Below are positions 31,981 through 41,305 of a DNA stretch of 64,000 nucleotides, in pieces (the first letter of the stretch is position 1; each line of letters begins with the position of its first letter). Origin of the DNA: Sphingomonas phyllosphaerae 5.2 (GTDB taxonomy: Bacteria > Pseudomonadota > Alphaproteobacteria > Sphingomonadales > Sphingomonadaceae). Location: NCBI RefSeq assembly GCF_000419605.1, contig NZ_ATTI01000001.1, positions 1,277,501 through 1,341,500 of the forward strand, read 5' to 3'. The notes under the pieces are model-generated. The model was not told the origin of the DNA. It was given only the letters and a program-made list of their open reading frames with translations, and made no database searches. Both the position numbers and the translations under genes were made by a program.

Positions 31981-32001
31981 GCTGACACATGACTTGCACG
32001 G
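31981..32001 (+). repeat. Arm-type direct repeat, right copy
   Basis: GCTGACACATGACTTGCACG plus G matches 16029-16049 at 20 of 21 positions in the same orientation. It ends 44 bp before the attR core. With the left copy it would form the outer arms of attP. Confidence 0.6.
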
Positions 32002-32045
32002 GGCCGCCGTAACGCCCCATAAATTGCTGCTAAGCCGTTGATTTG

Positions 32046-32122
<77 letters not shown>

Positions 32123-32182
32123 CGGTCGCGCCCGATTAGCAGGCGATCGCGGCGGGCGCTACCCGTTTCGACGTGCAAAACG

Positions 32183-32584
32183 TCATCGGGCGAGCGTCAC
32201 CGGCTGGAAAGGGGCCAGGCCGCAACTCGCGCCGCGTGCCGGGCCGCTGGCGTAGAGCACCGTGATGATGTCTTGCGCGCATAACTGGCCGATCGAGGTC
32301 GCGTAGCCGAAGCGCCGTTCGCTGCCGAGCCCGGGGCAGCCCTGCGGCAGGGTGACGCGGTACAGTTTGCGGCCGCTGGTGCGGAAATCGATCACGCGGT
32401 CGCTGCGCACGAGGCTTTCCTCGATCGCCTGGATCGGCAGGCAGGTGCGGGGCGCGCCGGCCGGCGTGGCGACCGGCACGACAGGACGATCGCGCGCGGG
32501 CGCCGCTGCGGTGATCAGTAGACAGGGGGCGATCAGCAGGACGGAGGCGGGCAGCAGGACGGAGGCGGGCAGCGAGCGGCGCAT
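32183..32584 (-). CDS. Small exported hypothetical protein
   Basis: A 133-residue protein with a signal peptide that has been lengthened by a tandem duplication ([20 protein letters not shown]). The mature part has three cysteines ([24 protein letters not shown]) and [23 protein letters not shown]. No family is assigned with confidence. It starts two bases after the stop of nth, so it is probably co-transcribed with nth and dapB. The tRNA gene follows it. Confidence 0.75.
   Translation of the reverse strand: MRRSLPASVLLPASVLLIAPCLLITAAAPARDRPVVPVATPAGAPRTCLPIQAIEESLVRSDRVIDFRTSGRKLYRVTLPQGCPGLGSERRFGYATSIGQLCAQDIITVLYASGPARGASCGLAPFQPVTLAR
32535..32570. repeat. 18-bp perfect tandem duplication in a signal peptide
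   Basis: AGCAGGACGGAGGCGGGC occurs at 32535-32552 and again at 32553-32570. In the minus-strand gene it duplicates six residues of the hydrophobic core without shifting the frame. Confidence 0.9.
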
Positions 32585-32586
32585 CG

Positions 32587-33246
32587 TCACTCCTTGGCGG
32601 GTTTGGCCACGGGGGGCGGGGTCTTGGGCTTGAACGCGCACAGGTCGATCTCGATGCAGCGCCAGCATTCGGGCTTGCGCGCCTTGCAGACGTAGCGGCC
32701 GTGCAGGATCAGCCAGTGATGCGCATGGACCCGGAACGGCGCCGGAGTGACGGCATCGAGCCGCTTCTCGACCGCGAGCACCGTCTTGCCCTTCGCCAGC
32801 CCGGTACGATTGCCGACGCGGAAGATGTGCGTATCGACCGCGAAGGTCTCAGCGCCGAACGCCACGTTCATGACGACATTGGCGGTCTTGCGCCCGACGC
32901 CGGGAAGCTTCTCCAGCGCCTCGCGGTCCGGCGGGACGCAGCCGGCATGTTCGTCGATCAGCGCCTGCGACAGCGCGATGACGTTCTTCGCCTTGGTGTT
33001 GAACAGGCCGATCGTGCGGATGTGCTGTTTCAGCCCGTCGAGCCCCAGCGCGACCATCTTCGCGGGCGTGTCGACCTGTGCGAACAACGCGCGTGTCGCC
33101 TTGTTCACCCCCGCATCGGTGGCCTGTGCGGACAGCACGACCGCGACCAGCAGCGTGTAATCATTGACCGATTCAAGCTCGGTCTCGGGATGCGGATTGG
33201 CCTCCGCCAGGCGACGGTAGAATTCGGCGACAGTCTTCCGGTTCAT
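32587..33246 (-). CDS. nth: Endonuclease III (DNA glycosylase/AP lyase)
   Basis: A 219-residue base-excision repair enzyme that removes oxidised pyrimidines and cleaves the abasic site. The helix-hairpin-helix is LEKLPGVGRKTANVV with catalytic Lys120; the catalytic Asp138 is in VDTHIFRV; a [4Fe-4S] cluster motif is complete (Cys187-x6-Cys194-x2-Cys197-x5-Cys203). The length is normal. The ATG at 33246 gives the family start MNRKTVAEFY; the frame extends to 33285 into dapB. It lies 10 bases downstream of the dapB stop, so the two share a transcript. Confidence 0.97.
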   Translation of the reverse strand: MNRKTVAEFYRRLAEANPHPETELESVNDYTLLVAVVLSAQATDAGVNKATRALFAQVDTPAKMVALGLDGLKQHIRTIGLFNTKAKNVIALSQALIDEHAGCVPPDREALEKLPGVGRKTANVVMNVAFGAETFAVDTHIFRVGNRTGLAKGKTVLAVEKRLDAVTPAPFRVHAHHWLILHGRYVCKARKPECWRCIEIDLCAFKPKTPPPVAKPAKE

Positions 33247-33256
33247 GGTGCCTTCT

Positions 33257-33985
33257 TCAAAGCCCGAGCACCTCGGCCATCGCATAGCGGCCCGGTGCGC
33301 GGCCGGCGAGCCACAGCGCCGCCTTTACCGCGCCGCGCGCGAAGATCGTGCGATCCTCGGCGCGGTGAGCGATCTCGATCCGCTCGCCCTCGCCCGCGAA
33401 CACCACCATATGGTCGCCGACGACGGAGCCGCCGCGCAGACTGGCGAAGCCGATCGTGCCTTCGCTGCGCGCACCGACAAGCCCGGCGCGGCTATCGACG
33501 CGGACCTCGGCGAGCCGCGTCGCGCGCCCTGCCGCGGCGGCGTCACCGAGCAGCAGCGCGGTGCCGGAGGGGGCATCGACCTTGTGGCGATGGTGCATCT
33601 CCGCGATCTCGATATCCCAGTCGGGTCCCAGCCGCGCCGCTGCCTCGCGCACCAGCATTTCCAGCAACGTAACGCCGAGAGAGGTATTGCCGGTCTGGAG
33701 CACCGGGATCACGTCCGCGGCCTGTTCGAGCAGCGCCTGATGCGTGGCGAGCAGCCCGGTGGTGCCGATCACGATCGGGGTGCGTGCCGCAATCGCCGCC
33801 GCCAAATGCGATTCGAGCGCGGCGGGTGTCGAGAAATCGACCAAAACGTCGGCGGCGTGCGCGATCGGGAACGGATCGCTGCCCGCGTCGGCACCACCCG
33901 CGATCGCCACACCTTCCGATGCGGCGATCGTCGCGATGGCGCGGCCCATGCGGCCGTTGTTGCCGTAGATGCCGATGCTGGTCAT
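33257..33985 (-). CDS. dapB: 4-hydroxy-tetrahydrodipicolinate reductase
   Basis: A 242-residue cytosolic enzyme of lysine and diaminopimelate biosynthesis that reduces hydroxy-tetrahydrodipicolinate with NAD(P)H. The nucleotide-binding loop is GNNGRMG at 8-14, GTTG lies at 74-77, and the substrate-binding and catalytic block is EMHHRHKVDAPSGTAL with His131, His132 and Lys135. Length and ends match the family. It is the first gene of dapB-nth-(exported protein), a common neighbourhood in sphingomonads. Confidence 0.97.
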   Translation of the reverse strand: MTSIGIYGNNGRMGRAIATIAASEGVAIAGGADAGSDPFPIAHAADVLVDFSTPAALESHLAAAIAARTPIVIGTTGLLATHQALLEQAADVIPVLQTGNTSLGVTLLEMLVREAAARLGPDWDIEIAEMHHRHKVDAPSGTALLLGDAAAAGRATRLAEVRVDSRAGLVGARSEGTIGFASLRGGSVVGDHMVVFAGEGERIEIAHRAEDRTIFARGAVKAALWLAGRAPGRYAMAEVLGL

Positions 33986-34073
33986 GCCGGGTGCCTTGAG
34001 CCGAAGAGCGATGTGAGTGCCCCTCTCGCATGAAAGACCCGGTCAGGAACAGGGGCGGCGTTGCACCACGAGA

Positions 34074-35756
34074 CTATAGCGCGAGATCGGGATGGCGATC
34101 CGGCTTCACGCGCGTCGCGGCCGGGCGCGGCGTCGTGGCGACCTGGACAGCGGGCGAGGCGATGGCGAGTTGCAGCACCTCCGCGGTCTGCGCCCACTCG
34201 CTCGCCAGCCGATCCGGCTGATCGTTGAGGGCGACGCCGTAGCTGGGCACCATCGCGGTGATCCGCTGATGCCACGCCGGGGTCGCCAGCCGATCGGCGA
34301 AGACCTTCCTGAGCAGGTTCAGCATGATCGACGGCGCGGTCGAGGCACCGGGGGACGCGCCGAGCAGCGCCGCGATCGAACCGTCCTTCGACGCGACGAT
34401 CTCGGTGCCGAGCTTCAACACACCGCCCTTTTCAGGATCACGCTTGATGATCTGCACGCGCTGACCCGCCTGCCACAGCCGCCAGTCGGCGTCCTTTGCG
34501 CCGGGCAGATATTCGCGCAGCGCGTTCATCCGGTCCTCCTGGCTCATGATCAGCTGCCCGGCGAGATATTCGACGAGGTCGAAATCATCCCAGCCGACGC
34601 TGAGCATCGGGCGGAAATTGTCGAGCGTGACCGAGGCGGGGAGATCGAAGTACGACCCCTCCTTGAGGAACTTGGTGGAGAAGGTTGCGAACGGGCCGAA
34701 CAGCAGCACCTGCTTGCCGTCGAGGTAGCGCGTGTCGAGGTGCGGGACCGACATCGGCGGCGATCCGGTCGCCGCCTTGCCGTAGACCTTGGCGAGGTGG
34801 CGTTGCGCGATCGCGGGATCGTCAGTGACCAGGAACGAGCCGCCAACCGGGAAGCCGGCGTAATCTTCCGCCTCCGGAATGCCCGACTTCTGAAGGATCG
34901 GCAGCGCACCGCCGCCCGCGCCAGCGAAGACGAAGCGGGCGGTGATCACCTGCTCGCTGTCGTCCTTCATTCCCGTGGCGGTGACGCGCCACGTGCCGTC
35001 GGCGTTGCGCTCCAGTGCACGAACTTCGTGTCCCGTGGTCAGCGTGAACTTCGGCTGTTTCTTCAGCGTCGCGATATACTGGCGCGTCACCTCGCCCCAG
35101 TCGCAATCGGTACCGAGCGGCGAACGCGTCGCGGCAAGCGGTTCGCCACCGGCGCGGCCCTCCATCATCAACGGCACCCACGAGGCGATCTGCGCCGGAT
35201 CGCTGGTGAATTCCATGCCGGAGAACAGCGGGCTGGCGCCCAGCGCCTCGTAGCGCTTCTTCAGATAGGCGGTGTTTTCCGCTCCCCAGACCAGATTCAT
35301 ATGCGGCGTGGAGTTGATGAACGAGCGCGGGTTACCCAGCACCCCGGCCTTCACCTGCGCGGCGAGGAACTGGCGGGTGACCTGGAATTGTTCGTTGATC
35401 TCGATCGCCTTGGCGATTTCGACGCGACCGTCGGCCTTGTTGACGGGCGTATAGTTCAGTTCGCACAGCGCCGAGTGACCGGTGCCGGCGTTGTTCCAGC
35501 CATTCGAGCTTTCGTCCGCGACCGTGTCGAGGCGCTCGACCAGCTCGATCGTCCAATCGGGTTCAAGCTGCTTGAGCATGACGCCCAGCGTGGCGCTCAT
35601 GATCCCGCCGCCGATCAGCAGGACATCGACCTTCCGTTCGCTGCGCGCCGCGCGCGCGGTCGGCGCGGCGATCGAGGCGGTGCCGGCGGCGAGCGCCGTA
35701 CCGAGCAGGTTGCGACGCGTGACGCCGGGGCGGGGGGAGGGGGTTTCGGTCTGCAC
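34074..35756 (-). CDS. mqo: Malate:quinone oxidoreductase with Tat-like leader
   Basis: A 560-residue FAD enzyme that oxidises malate to oxaloacetate and passes electrons to quinone, linking the TCA cycle to respiration. The FAD-binding region is [48 protein letters not shown] and the late [19 protein letters not shown] block are typical of Mqo. The N-terminal 37 residues contain [24 protein letters not shown], a twin-arginine-type leader, whereas classical Mqo is a cytoplasmic-face peripheral protein without one. If the leader is functional the enzyme would act on the periplasmic side or be anchored. No malate dehydrogenase is near; fumC lies 26 kb away. Confidence 0.93.
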   Translation of the reverse strand: MQTETPSPRPGVTRRNLLGTALAAGTASIAAPTARAARSERKVDVLLIGGGIMSATLGVMLKQLEPDWTIELVERLDTVADESSNGWNNAGTGHSALCELNYTPVNKADGRVEIAKAIEINEQFQVTRQFLAAQVKAGVLGNPRSFINSTPHMNLVWGAENTAYLKKRYEALGASPLFSGMEFTSDPAQIASWVPLMMEGRAGGEPLAATRSPLGTDCDWGEVTRQYIATLKKQPKFTLTTGHEVRALERNADGTWRVTATGMKDDSEQVITARFVFAGAGGGALPILQKSGIPEAEDYAGFPVGGSFLVTDDPAIAQRHLAKVYGKAATGSPPMSVPHLDTRYLDGKQVLLFGPFATFSTKFLKEGSYFDLPASVTLDNFRPMLSVGWDDFDLVEYLAGQLIMSQEDRMNALREYLPGAKDADWRLWQAGQRVQIIKRDPEKGGVLKLGTEIVASKDGSIAALLGASPGASTAPSIMLNLLRKVFADRLATPAWHQRITAMVPSYGVALNDQPDRLASEWAQTAEVLQLAIASPAVQVATTPRPAATRVKPDRHPDLAL

Positions 35757-35981
35757 CGCAGGATCTTTCCGCTATGACGACCATCCCTGCGGAGCGGTGA
35801 TCCGCTGCGCAGGGATGGTCGCAGGATGATGGTCAGTGACGCGGGCGGCGGTCAACGCCGCCCTGCATCGCTATGTAATCCTCACCCAAAAACGGATCGC
35901 TTCGCCTTCCAGATGGCGGCTGAGGTCGCGACGTTCAAGGCGTGGCGTGTGACAAAGCGTCCCCTGCCACGCCCTGCGACG

Positions 35982-38561
35982 TCACGCGACGTCCAGCATC
36001 AGCTTCCCATCGCCTTCGTCGACATGGACGTTCGCGCCGTCCTTCACCTCGCCACGCAGGATCAGTTCGGCAAGCGGATCCTGGAGGTGGCGCTGTACCG
36101 CGCGCTTGAGCGGACGGGCACCATAGACCGGATCGTAGCCGACGCGCCCGAGCCACGCGCGCGCGGCGTCGGTCAGGTCGAGCGTGACCTTGCGATCCGC
36201 CAGCAGCTTGCCGACTCGCCCGACCTGGATGTCGACGATCGGCCCCATGTGCGCCTGACCCAGCCGGTGGAACAGGATGATCTCGTCCAGCCGGTTGAGG
36301 AATTCCGGACGGAAATGCGCGCGCACCACGTCCATCACCTGTGGCTCGACGCTTTCCACCGCATCGTTCTCGCCCATGTTGGCGAGATACTGGCTGCCGA
36401 GATTGGAGGTCAGGATGATCAGCGTGTTCGAGAAGTCGACGGTGCGCCCCTGGCCATCGGTCAGGCGACCGTCGTCGAGCACTTGCAGCAGCACGTTGAA
36501 CACGTCGCCGTGCGCCTTCTCGACCTCGTCGAACAACACCACCTGATAGGGACGGCGCCGCACCGCCTCCGTCAGGACGCCGCCTTCCTCATAGCCGACG
36601 TAGCCCGGCGGCGCGCCGATCAGCCGCGATACCGCGTGCTTCTCCATGAACTCGCTCATGTCGATCCGCACCATCGCGCTGGAATCATCGAAGAGGAATT
36701 CGGCGAGCGCCTTGGTCAACTCGGTCTTGCCGACGCCGGTCGGCCCGAGAAACAGGAACGAGCCGAGCGGCCGGTTCGGGTCCTGCAAGCCCGCGCGGGC
36801 GCGGCGGACCGCCGTGGAAACGGCGCGCACCGCATCGGCCTGCCCGATCACGCGCTTGCCGATCACCTCTTCCATCCGCAGCAGCTTTTCGCGCTCGCCC
36901 TCCAGCATCCGCTCGACCGGCACCCCGGTCCAGCGGCTGACGACGCCTGCGATATCGTCGGCGGTCACTTCCTCACGCAGCATCGCGCCCTTGGTGGTCG
37001 CCGCGGCTTCGGCGAGCTGCTTCTCCAGCGCCGGGATACGGCCGTAGGAAAGCTCCCCTGCCTTGCCGAGATCGCCCTGCCGCTGCGCCTGTTCCAGCTC
37101 CAGCCGCGCGGCGTCGAGCTGTTCCTTCAGCTTCGCCTCGCCCGCGATCTTGTCCTTCTCGGCGCGCCAGCGGCCGGTGAGTTCGGCGGACTGCTGCTCG
37201 AGGTTGGCGAGTTCGCCCTCCAGCGTTTCCAGCCGGTCGATCGACGCTGCGTCGGTCTCGCGCTTGAGCCCCTCGCGCTCGATCTTGAGGCGCAGGATGC
37301 GACGGTCGAGCGTCTCGATCTCCTCGGGCTTGCTTTCCACCTCCATGCGGATGCGGCTGGCGGCCTCGTCCATCAGATCGATCGCCTTGTCGGGCAGGAA
37401 GCGATCGGTGATGTAGCGGTTGGAGAGCGTCGCGGCCGAGACCAGCGCGCCGTCGGTGATCCGCACGCCGTGGTGCAGTTCGTACTTCTCCTTCAGCCCG
37501 CGCAGGATGCTGATCGTGTCCTCGACGGTCGGCTCGCCCACGAACACCGGCTGGAAGCGGCGTTGCAGCGCCGGGTCCTTCTCTACGTGCTTGCGATATT
37601 CGTCGAGCGTGGTCGCGCCGACGCAATGCAGCTCGCCACGCGCCAGCGCCGGCTTGAGCAGGTTGCCCGCGTCCATCGCGCCCTCGGACTTGCCGGCGCC
37701 GATCAGGGTGTGCATCTCGTCGATGAACAGCACGATCTGACCGTCCGCGCCCTTCACCTCGTCGATGACGCCCTTCAGCCGTTCCTCGAACTCGCCGCGA
37801 TACTTCGCGCCCGCGATCAGCGCGCCCATGTCGAGCGCCATCAGCGTCTTTTCCTTCAGGCCGTCGGGTACGTCGCCATTGGCGATCCGCAACGCCAGCC
37901 CCTCGACGATCGCGGTCTTGCCGACGCCGGGCTCGCCGATCAGGACGGGATTGTTCTTGGTGCGGCGGGCGAGCACCTGGATCGTGCGCCGGATCTCCTC
38001 GTCGCGCCCGATCACGGGGTCGAGCTTGCCGTCGCGCGCCGCCTGCGTCAGGTCGCGTGCGAACTTCTTGAGCGCGTCGTAGCGATCCTCGGCGCTGGCC
38101 GTGTCGGCGGTCCGCCCGCCGCGCAATCGCACGATCGCGGCATTGAGTGCCTCGGGCGTCGCGTTCGCGGCCTTCAGCGCCTTGCCGGCGGTGGTGTTGA
38201 GGCTGAGCGCCAGCGCCACCAGCAGCCGCTCGACCGTGACATAGCTGTCGCCGGTCTTCTGCGCGATCTGTTCGGCCTGGTCGAGCACGCGCACCGCATC
38301 CGCCGACAGGCCGGGGGTGTTCTGCGCGCCCGAGCCGCTGACCGCGGGAATGCGCGCGAGCGCGGCGTCGGTTTCGGTCACCGCGCGGCGCGGATCGCCG
38401 CCCGCGGCGGTGATGAGCCCGGCGGCCATGCCCTGCTCATCCTCGAGCAATGCCTTGAGGAGATGCTCGGGCGCGATCTGCTGGTGGCTCATGCGGATCG
38501 CAACGGTCTGCGCGGACTGGAGGAAGCCCTTCGCGCGGTCGGTGAATTTCTCTAGGTTCAT
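35982..38561 (-). CDS. clpB: ATP-dependent disaggregase ClpB
   Basis: A cytosolic Hsp100 chaperone of 859 residues that solubilises aggregates together with DnaK/DnaJ. It has a Clp N-domain (1-145, starting [18 protein letters not shown]), the first AAA module with Walker A GEPGVGKT at 209-216, the coiled-coil M domain (about 400-530), and the second AAA module with GPTGVGKT and the arginine-finger region. There is no ClpP-binding IGF loop, as expected for ClpB. The ATG at 38561 matches the family start. A heat-shock promoter candidate lies 28-55 bases upstream. Confidence 0.97.
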   Translation of the reverse strand: MNLEKFTDRAKGFLQSAQTVAIRMSHQQIAPEHLLKALLEDEQGMAAGLITAAGGDPRRAVTETDAALARIPAVSGSGAQNTPGLSADAVRVLDQAEQIAQKTGDSYVTVERLLVALALSLNTTAGKALKAANATPEALNAAIVRLRGGRTADTASAEDRYDALKKFARDLTQAARDGKLDPVIGRDEEIRRTIQVLARRTKNNPVLIGEPGVGKTAIVEGLALRIANGDVPDGLKEKTLMALDMGALIAGAKYRGEFEERLKGVIDEVKGADGQIVLFIDEMHTLIGAGKSEGAMDAGNLLKPALARGELHCVGATTLDEYRKHVEKDPALQRRFQPVFVGEPTVEDTISILRGLKEKYELHHGVRITDGALVSAATLSNRYITDRFLPDKAIDLMDEAASRIRMEVESKPEEIETLDRRILRLKIEREGLKRETDAASIDRLETLEGELANLEQQSAELTGRWRAEKDKIAGEAKLKEQLDAARLELEQAQRQGDLGKAGELSYGRIPALEKQLAEAAATTKGAMLREEVTADDIAGVVSRWTGVPVERMLEGEREKLLRMEEVIGKRVIGQADAVRAVSTAVRRARAGLQDPNRPLGSFLFLGPTGVGKTELTKALAEFLFDDSSAMVRIDMSEFMEKHAVSRLIGAPPGYVGYEEGGVLTEAVRRRPYQVVLFDEVEKAHGDVFNVLLQVLDDGRLTDGQGRTVDFSNTLIILTSNLGSQYLANMGENDAVESVEPQVMDVVRAHFRPEFLNRLDEIILFHRLGQAHMGPIVDIQVGRVGKLLADRKVTLDLTDAARAWLGRVGYDPVYGARPLKRAVQRHLQDPLAELILRGEVKDGANVHVDEGDGKLMLDVA

Positions 38562-38588
38562 CTGGAAGCCCTGTCTCGCTTGGCTGTC

Positions 38589-38616
38589 AGATGGTGTTGC
38601 TATTCGGCCACACAAG
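38589..38616 (-). promoter_or_regulatory. Candidate sigma-32 promoter for clpB
   Basis: On the minus strand, CTTG (38616-38613) and CACCATCT (38596-38589) are separated by 16 bases. This fits the sigma-32 -35 core CTTG and the -10 consensus CCCCATnT at 7 of 8 positions. The clpB ATG begins 27 bases further on. Confidence 0.5.
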
Positions 38617-38636
38617 GGGATCGCCGCCGCGCGGTG

Positions 38637-39407
38637 TCAATCCCGCCACGTCTTTGCGCGCAGGTTCAGATTGTCCATGCGCCGCGCCGCCAGCCGCGGA
38701 CCGAGGAAGCGATAGAAATACCAGTCCTTCGCCGTGGCGGGCGTGAAATGGTAGAGCAGCCGCTCTGGCAGGGTCCAGTTCACCGCGCTGCGGTCGCTGC
38801 GCCGGTCCGACGGCACGCACCAGAGATCGAACGGATAGACGACACGGCCCTGCTGCACGACCCGCTGCATGATCTCGTGATCCTCCAGCACGTAGCGCCA
38901 CCAACGCTCCGCATAACCACCCGCCGCGCGCAACGCGTCGGTGCGGAACGTCTGGCCATAGCCGCCGGTGTGGGTCTGTTTCGGCCAGAGCCGGCTGGCG
39001 ACCTGCACATGGCGGCGCTTGCGCAACGCGGCGCCCTCGTCGTCGGCCGGCACGTCGGTGCCCATCACGGCCACGACGCCGGGCGCGAAGGCAGCATCGG
39101 CGGTCGCGAGGTAATGCGGCGGATAGAGCGTGTCGGCGTCGCCGAATGCGACGAACGGCGTCGTGACCGCCGCGAGCCCGCATTCCAGCGCATGGATCTT
39201 GCCGGGGCGATCCTCGTGCAGGTGGACGATCTCGATTCCCGTCAGCGTCGCGCCGATCCGCCGCGCCAGCGCCGGCGATCCGTCCGTCGACGCGTTATCG
39301 ACCAGCACCAGCCGGAACGGCCGCAGCGTCTGGCGACCGAGACTTTCCAGCGTGGCGGGCAGATAGTCGGCCTCGTCGAAATAGGGGATGACGAACGACC
39401 ATTTCAC
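38637..39407 (-). CDS. Family 2 glycosyltransferase
   Basis: A 256-residue GT-A enzyme: KWSFVIPYFDEADYLPATLESL at the start, VLVDNASTDGSPALA, and the metal-binding FVAFGDADTLYPP, then WRYVLEDHEIMQRV, the usual acceptor-side ED motif. It should transfer a sugar from a nucleotide-sugar donor to a lipid- or glycan-linked acceptor at the cytoplasmic membrane. The GTG start at 39407 overlaps the stop of the upstream GT4 gene (GTGA at 39404-39407), fixing the start. Sugars are not predictable. Confidence 0.88.
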   Translation of the reverse strand: MKWSFVIPYFDEADYLPATLESLGRQTLRPFRLVLVDNASTDGSPALARRIGATLTGIEIVHLHEDRPGKIHALECGLAAVTTPFVAFGDADTLYPPHYLATADAAFAPGVVAVMGTDVPADDEGAALRKRRHVQVASRLWPKQTHTGGYGQTFRTDALRAAGGYAERWWRYVLEDHEIMQRVVQQGRVVYPFDLWCVPSDRRSDRSAVNWTLPERLLYHFTPATAKDWYFYRFLGPRLAARRMDNLNLRAKTWRD

Positions 39408-40456
39408 CGCAGCATCCCCGCGAGCACCTGGCATGCCGGCACGCTGCTATCCAGCCCGTGCGTCGCCACCACGTGACGACGCGCCGCCGCGCCCATCGCC
39501 GCGATCCGGACCGGGTCGTCGAGCAGTGCCGCGGTCCCCGCCGCGAACGTTGCGCGATCCACGCGCAACCCGCAATCTGGCGGGATGACGTCGTCGCCCA
39601 TCCGCGCGCCGAACCCGACCACCGGCTTTCCGCACGCCATCGCCTCGACGATCGCGCGCGGAAAGTAATCGCGCCGCCCGGCGTGGAAGTAGAGATGGCT
39701 TTGATGGAGGAGCCCCGGCACGTCGCGATGCGGGACGTGCCCCAGCCATTCGATGTGCGGATAGCGCCGCGCCAGCGCCGCGCCGTCCGGGCCGCCGCCC
39801 GCCACCGCCACGCGGTAACGCCGCGACAACGCGCCGACCTCGGCGAAACTCTTCCACCGCGACAGGCGGCTGATCGCGATCACGTCCCAGCGGGTCGGGC
39901 GTTGCTCGGGGTGGAACAGGGCGGTGTCGATCGACTTGGGCAACCGCAGCATTCGCGTGCGCGGGATCGCGACGCGCCAGAACGGCGGGTGCGCCAGCGC
40001 CCGTTCCTGCACGGCCGATTCCGGGAACACCATCTTCGCGAGCGGCAGCAGCCGGCTCCAGTAATCGCCGCCGATGATGACCGCGAAGCGGCGCTTCTCG
40101 GGCCGCAGCAGCTGGTCGAACAGATGATAGCCGATGCCGCCGTTCGTGCCGATCACCACGAACAGCGCGTCGGTGGCGGCGCGCGCGGCGGCGAGCATCA
40201 CGGCGCTGACATGGTCGCGCGCCGGGTTGCGTGGATTGTCCGCGGTGAACAGGCGGACGGTGTAGCGGCTGGCTGCGTCGCCGGGAGCGGCGACGACGCA
40301 TGCCTCGTGCCCGATCCCCCACAACTCGACTTCCACCCCCATCGCCGATAGGATAGCGGGCATCCGACGATCGCGATTGATCCACGCCAGCCATTCGGCC
40401 TGGTCGGCGACGCTGACGTAGGTGGGATAGCTGAGGATGAAGATGATACGCGTCAT
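39404..40456 (-). CDS. Family 4-like glycosyltransferase
   Basis: A 350-residue GT-B enzyme. The N-terminal half starts MTRIIFILSYPTYVSVADQAEWLAW; the C-terminal half has the donor-binding block VIAISRLSRWKSFAEV, VAGGGPDG, IEWLGHVPHRDVPGLLHQSHLYFH and AIVEAMACGKPVVGFGARMGDD, with the E-x7-type GT4 motif altered (PRAIVEAMACGKP). It is coupled to the GT2 gene downstream and divergent from another GT2 gene at 40517. It probably takes part in cell-surface glycan assembly. Confidence 0.85.
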   Translation of the reverse strand: MTRIIFILSYPTYVSVADQAEWLAWINRDRRMPAILSAMGVEVELWGIGHEACVVAAPGDAASRYTVRLFTADNPRNPARDHVSAVMLAAARAATDALFVVIGTNGGIGYHLFDQLLRPEKRRFAVIIGGDYWSRLLPLAKMVFPESAVQERALAHPPFWRVAIPRTRMLRLPKSIDTALFHPEQRPTRWDVIAISRLSRWKSFAEVGALSRRYRVAVAGGGPDGAALARRYPHIEWLGHVPHRDVPGLLHQSHLYFHAGRRDYFPRAIVEAMACGKPVVGFGARMGDDVIPPDCGLRVDRATFAAGTAALLDDPVRIAAMGAAARRHVVATHGLDSSVPACQVLAGMLR

Positions 40457-40516
40457 GGAATGCTCGCTGGTAGCCGGTTCGCGGCCTCCTGCCCAGCATC
40501 GGGCGGCGCGCGCATC

Positions 40517-41293
40517 ATGATGCCGTTCGGCGACGAAGGGCCGCGGATCAGCTGCCTGATGGTCACCGCCGACCGCCGCCAGCTGGCGGAACGCTCGGTC
40601 GACTGCTTCCTTTCGCAGCATTATCCCAACCGCGAGCTGATCATCGTCGACGACGGTGCGGAGGATTACACCCCGATCCTGACGGCAATTCCGGCGGAGC
40701 GGTTGATCCACCACCGGCTGGTCAAGGACCCCGCGCGCACGCTGGGCGAATTGCGCAACCTGTCGCTCGATCTCGCGCGCGGCGACCTGCTCGCGCAATG
40801 GGATGACGACGACTGGTTCGATCCCGAGCGGCTGACGCGCCAATATGCAGCGCTGGGCGCGAAGGCGGCATGCTGGACGCACGCGACGCTGGTGCATCTC
40901 GACGATCCCGAATGGCTGGAGCGGCCGTATATCGGCCATATCCAGGGCGGCGCGCCCAGCACGATCCTGCACGTCCGCGACGACCACATCCGCTACCCTT
41001 CCGAGCGGAAGGGTGAGGACAGCACGTATCGCGACGAATGGGGTCGACGTGGCGCGGTGACGATGGGCGCCGAATGGTCGGCGCTGCTGATCCGCTGCTT
41101 CCACGGCAGCAATACGTGGGAGCGCGATCACTTCACTCGCCGCGTCGCGCTGCGCCCGATCGATATCGTCGAATGGAACATCCGCAAGCTGCTGGGCACG
41201 ACCGCCAATTACTCGCAGTTCCGGCTGACGCCGCGGCAGCGCGCGTCGTTCGATGCCTTTTACGCGCAGTCGCGCGCGCTCGGCATCTTCTGA
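40517..41293 (+). CDS. Family 2 glycosyltransferase
   Basis: A 258-residue GT2 enzyme: RISCLMVTADRRQLAERSVDCFLSQHYPNRELIIVDDG, followed by GELRNLSLDLARGDLLAQWDDDDWFDPERL, which carries the DxD-type metal-binding acidic run, and an extended C-terminal part. I chose the ATG at 40517 because it directly precedes the conserved domain; an upstream ATG at 40460 adds 19 residues without similarity. It diverges from the GT4 gene and is followed after 12 bases by a membrane-protein gene that is probably in the same transcript. Confidence 0.85.
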   Translation: MMPFGDEGPRISCLMVTADRRQLAERSVDCFLSQHYPNRELIIVDDGAEDYTPILTAIPAERLIHHRLVKDPARTLGELRNLSLDLARGDLLAQWDDDDWFDPERLTRQYAALGAKAACWTHATLVHLDDPEWLERPYIGHIQGGAPSTILHVRDDHIRYPSERKGEDSTYRDEWGRRGAVTMGAEWSALLIRCFHGSNTWERDHFTRRVALRPIDIVEWNIRKLLGTTANYSQFRLTPRQRASFDAFYAQSRALGIF

Positions 41294-41305
41294 CGCGCAC
41301 GCGCG

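Noticed and set aside
35826..38555. A 909-codon open frame on the plus strand opposite clpB
   Set aside because: It is exactly antisense to an unmistakable ClpB and its translation is His/Arg/Gln-rich without domains; long antisense frames are expected at this GC content.
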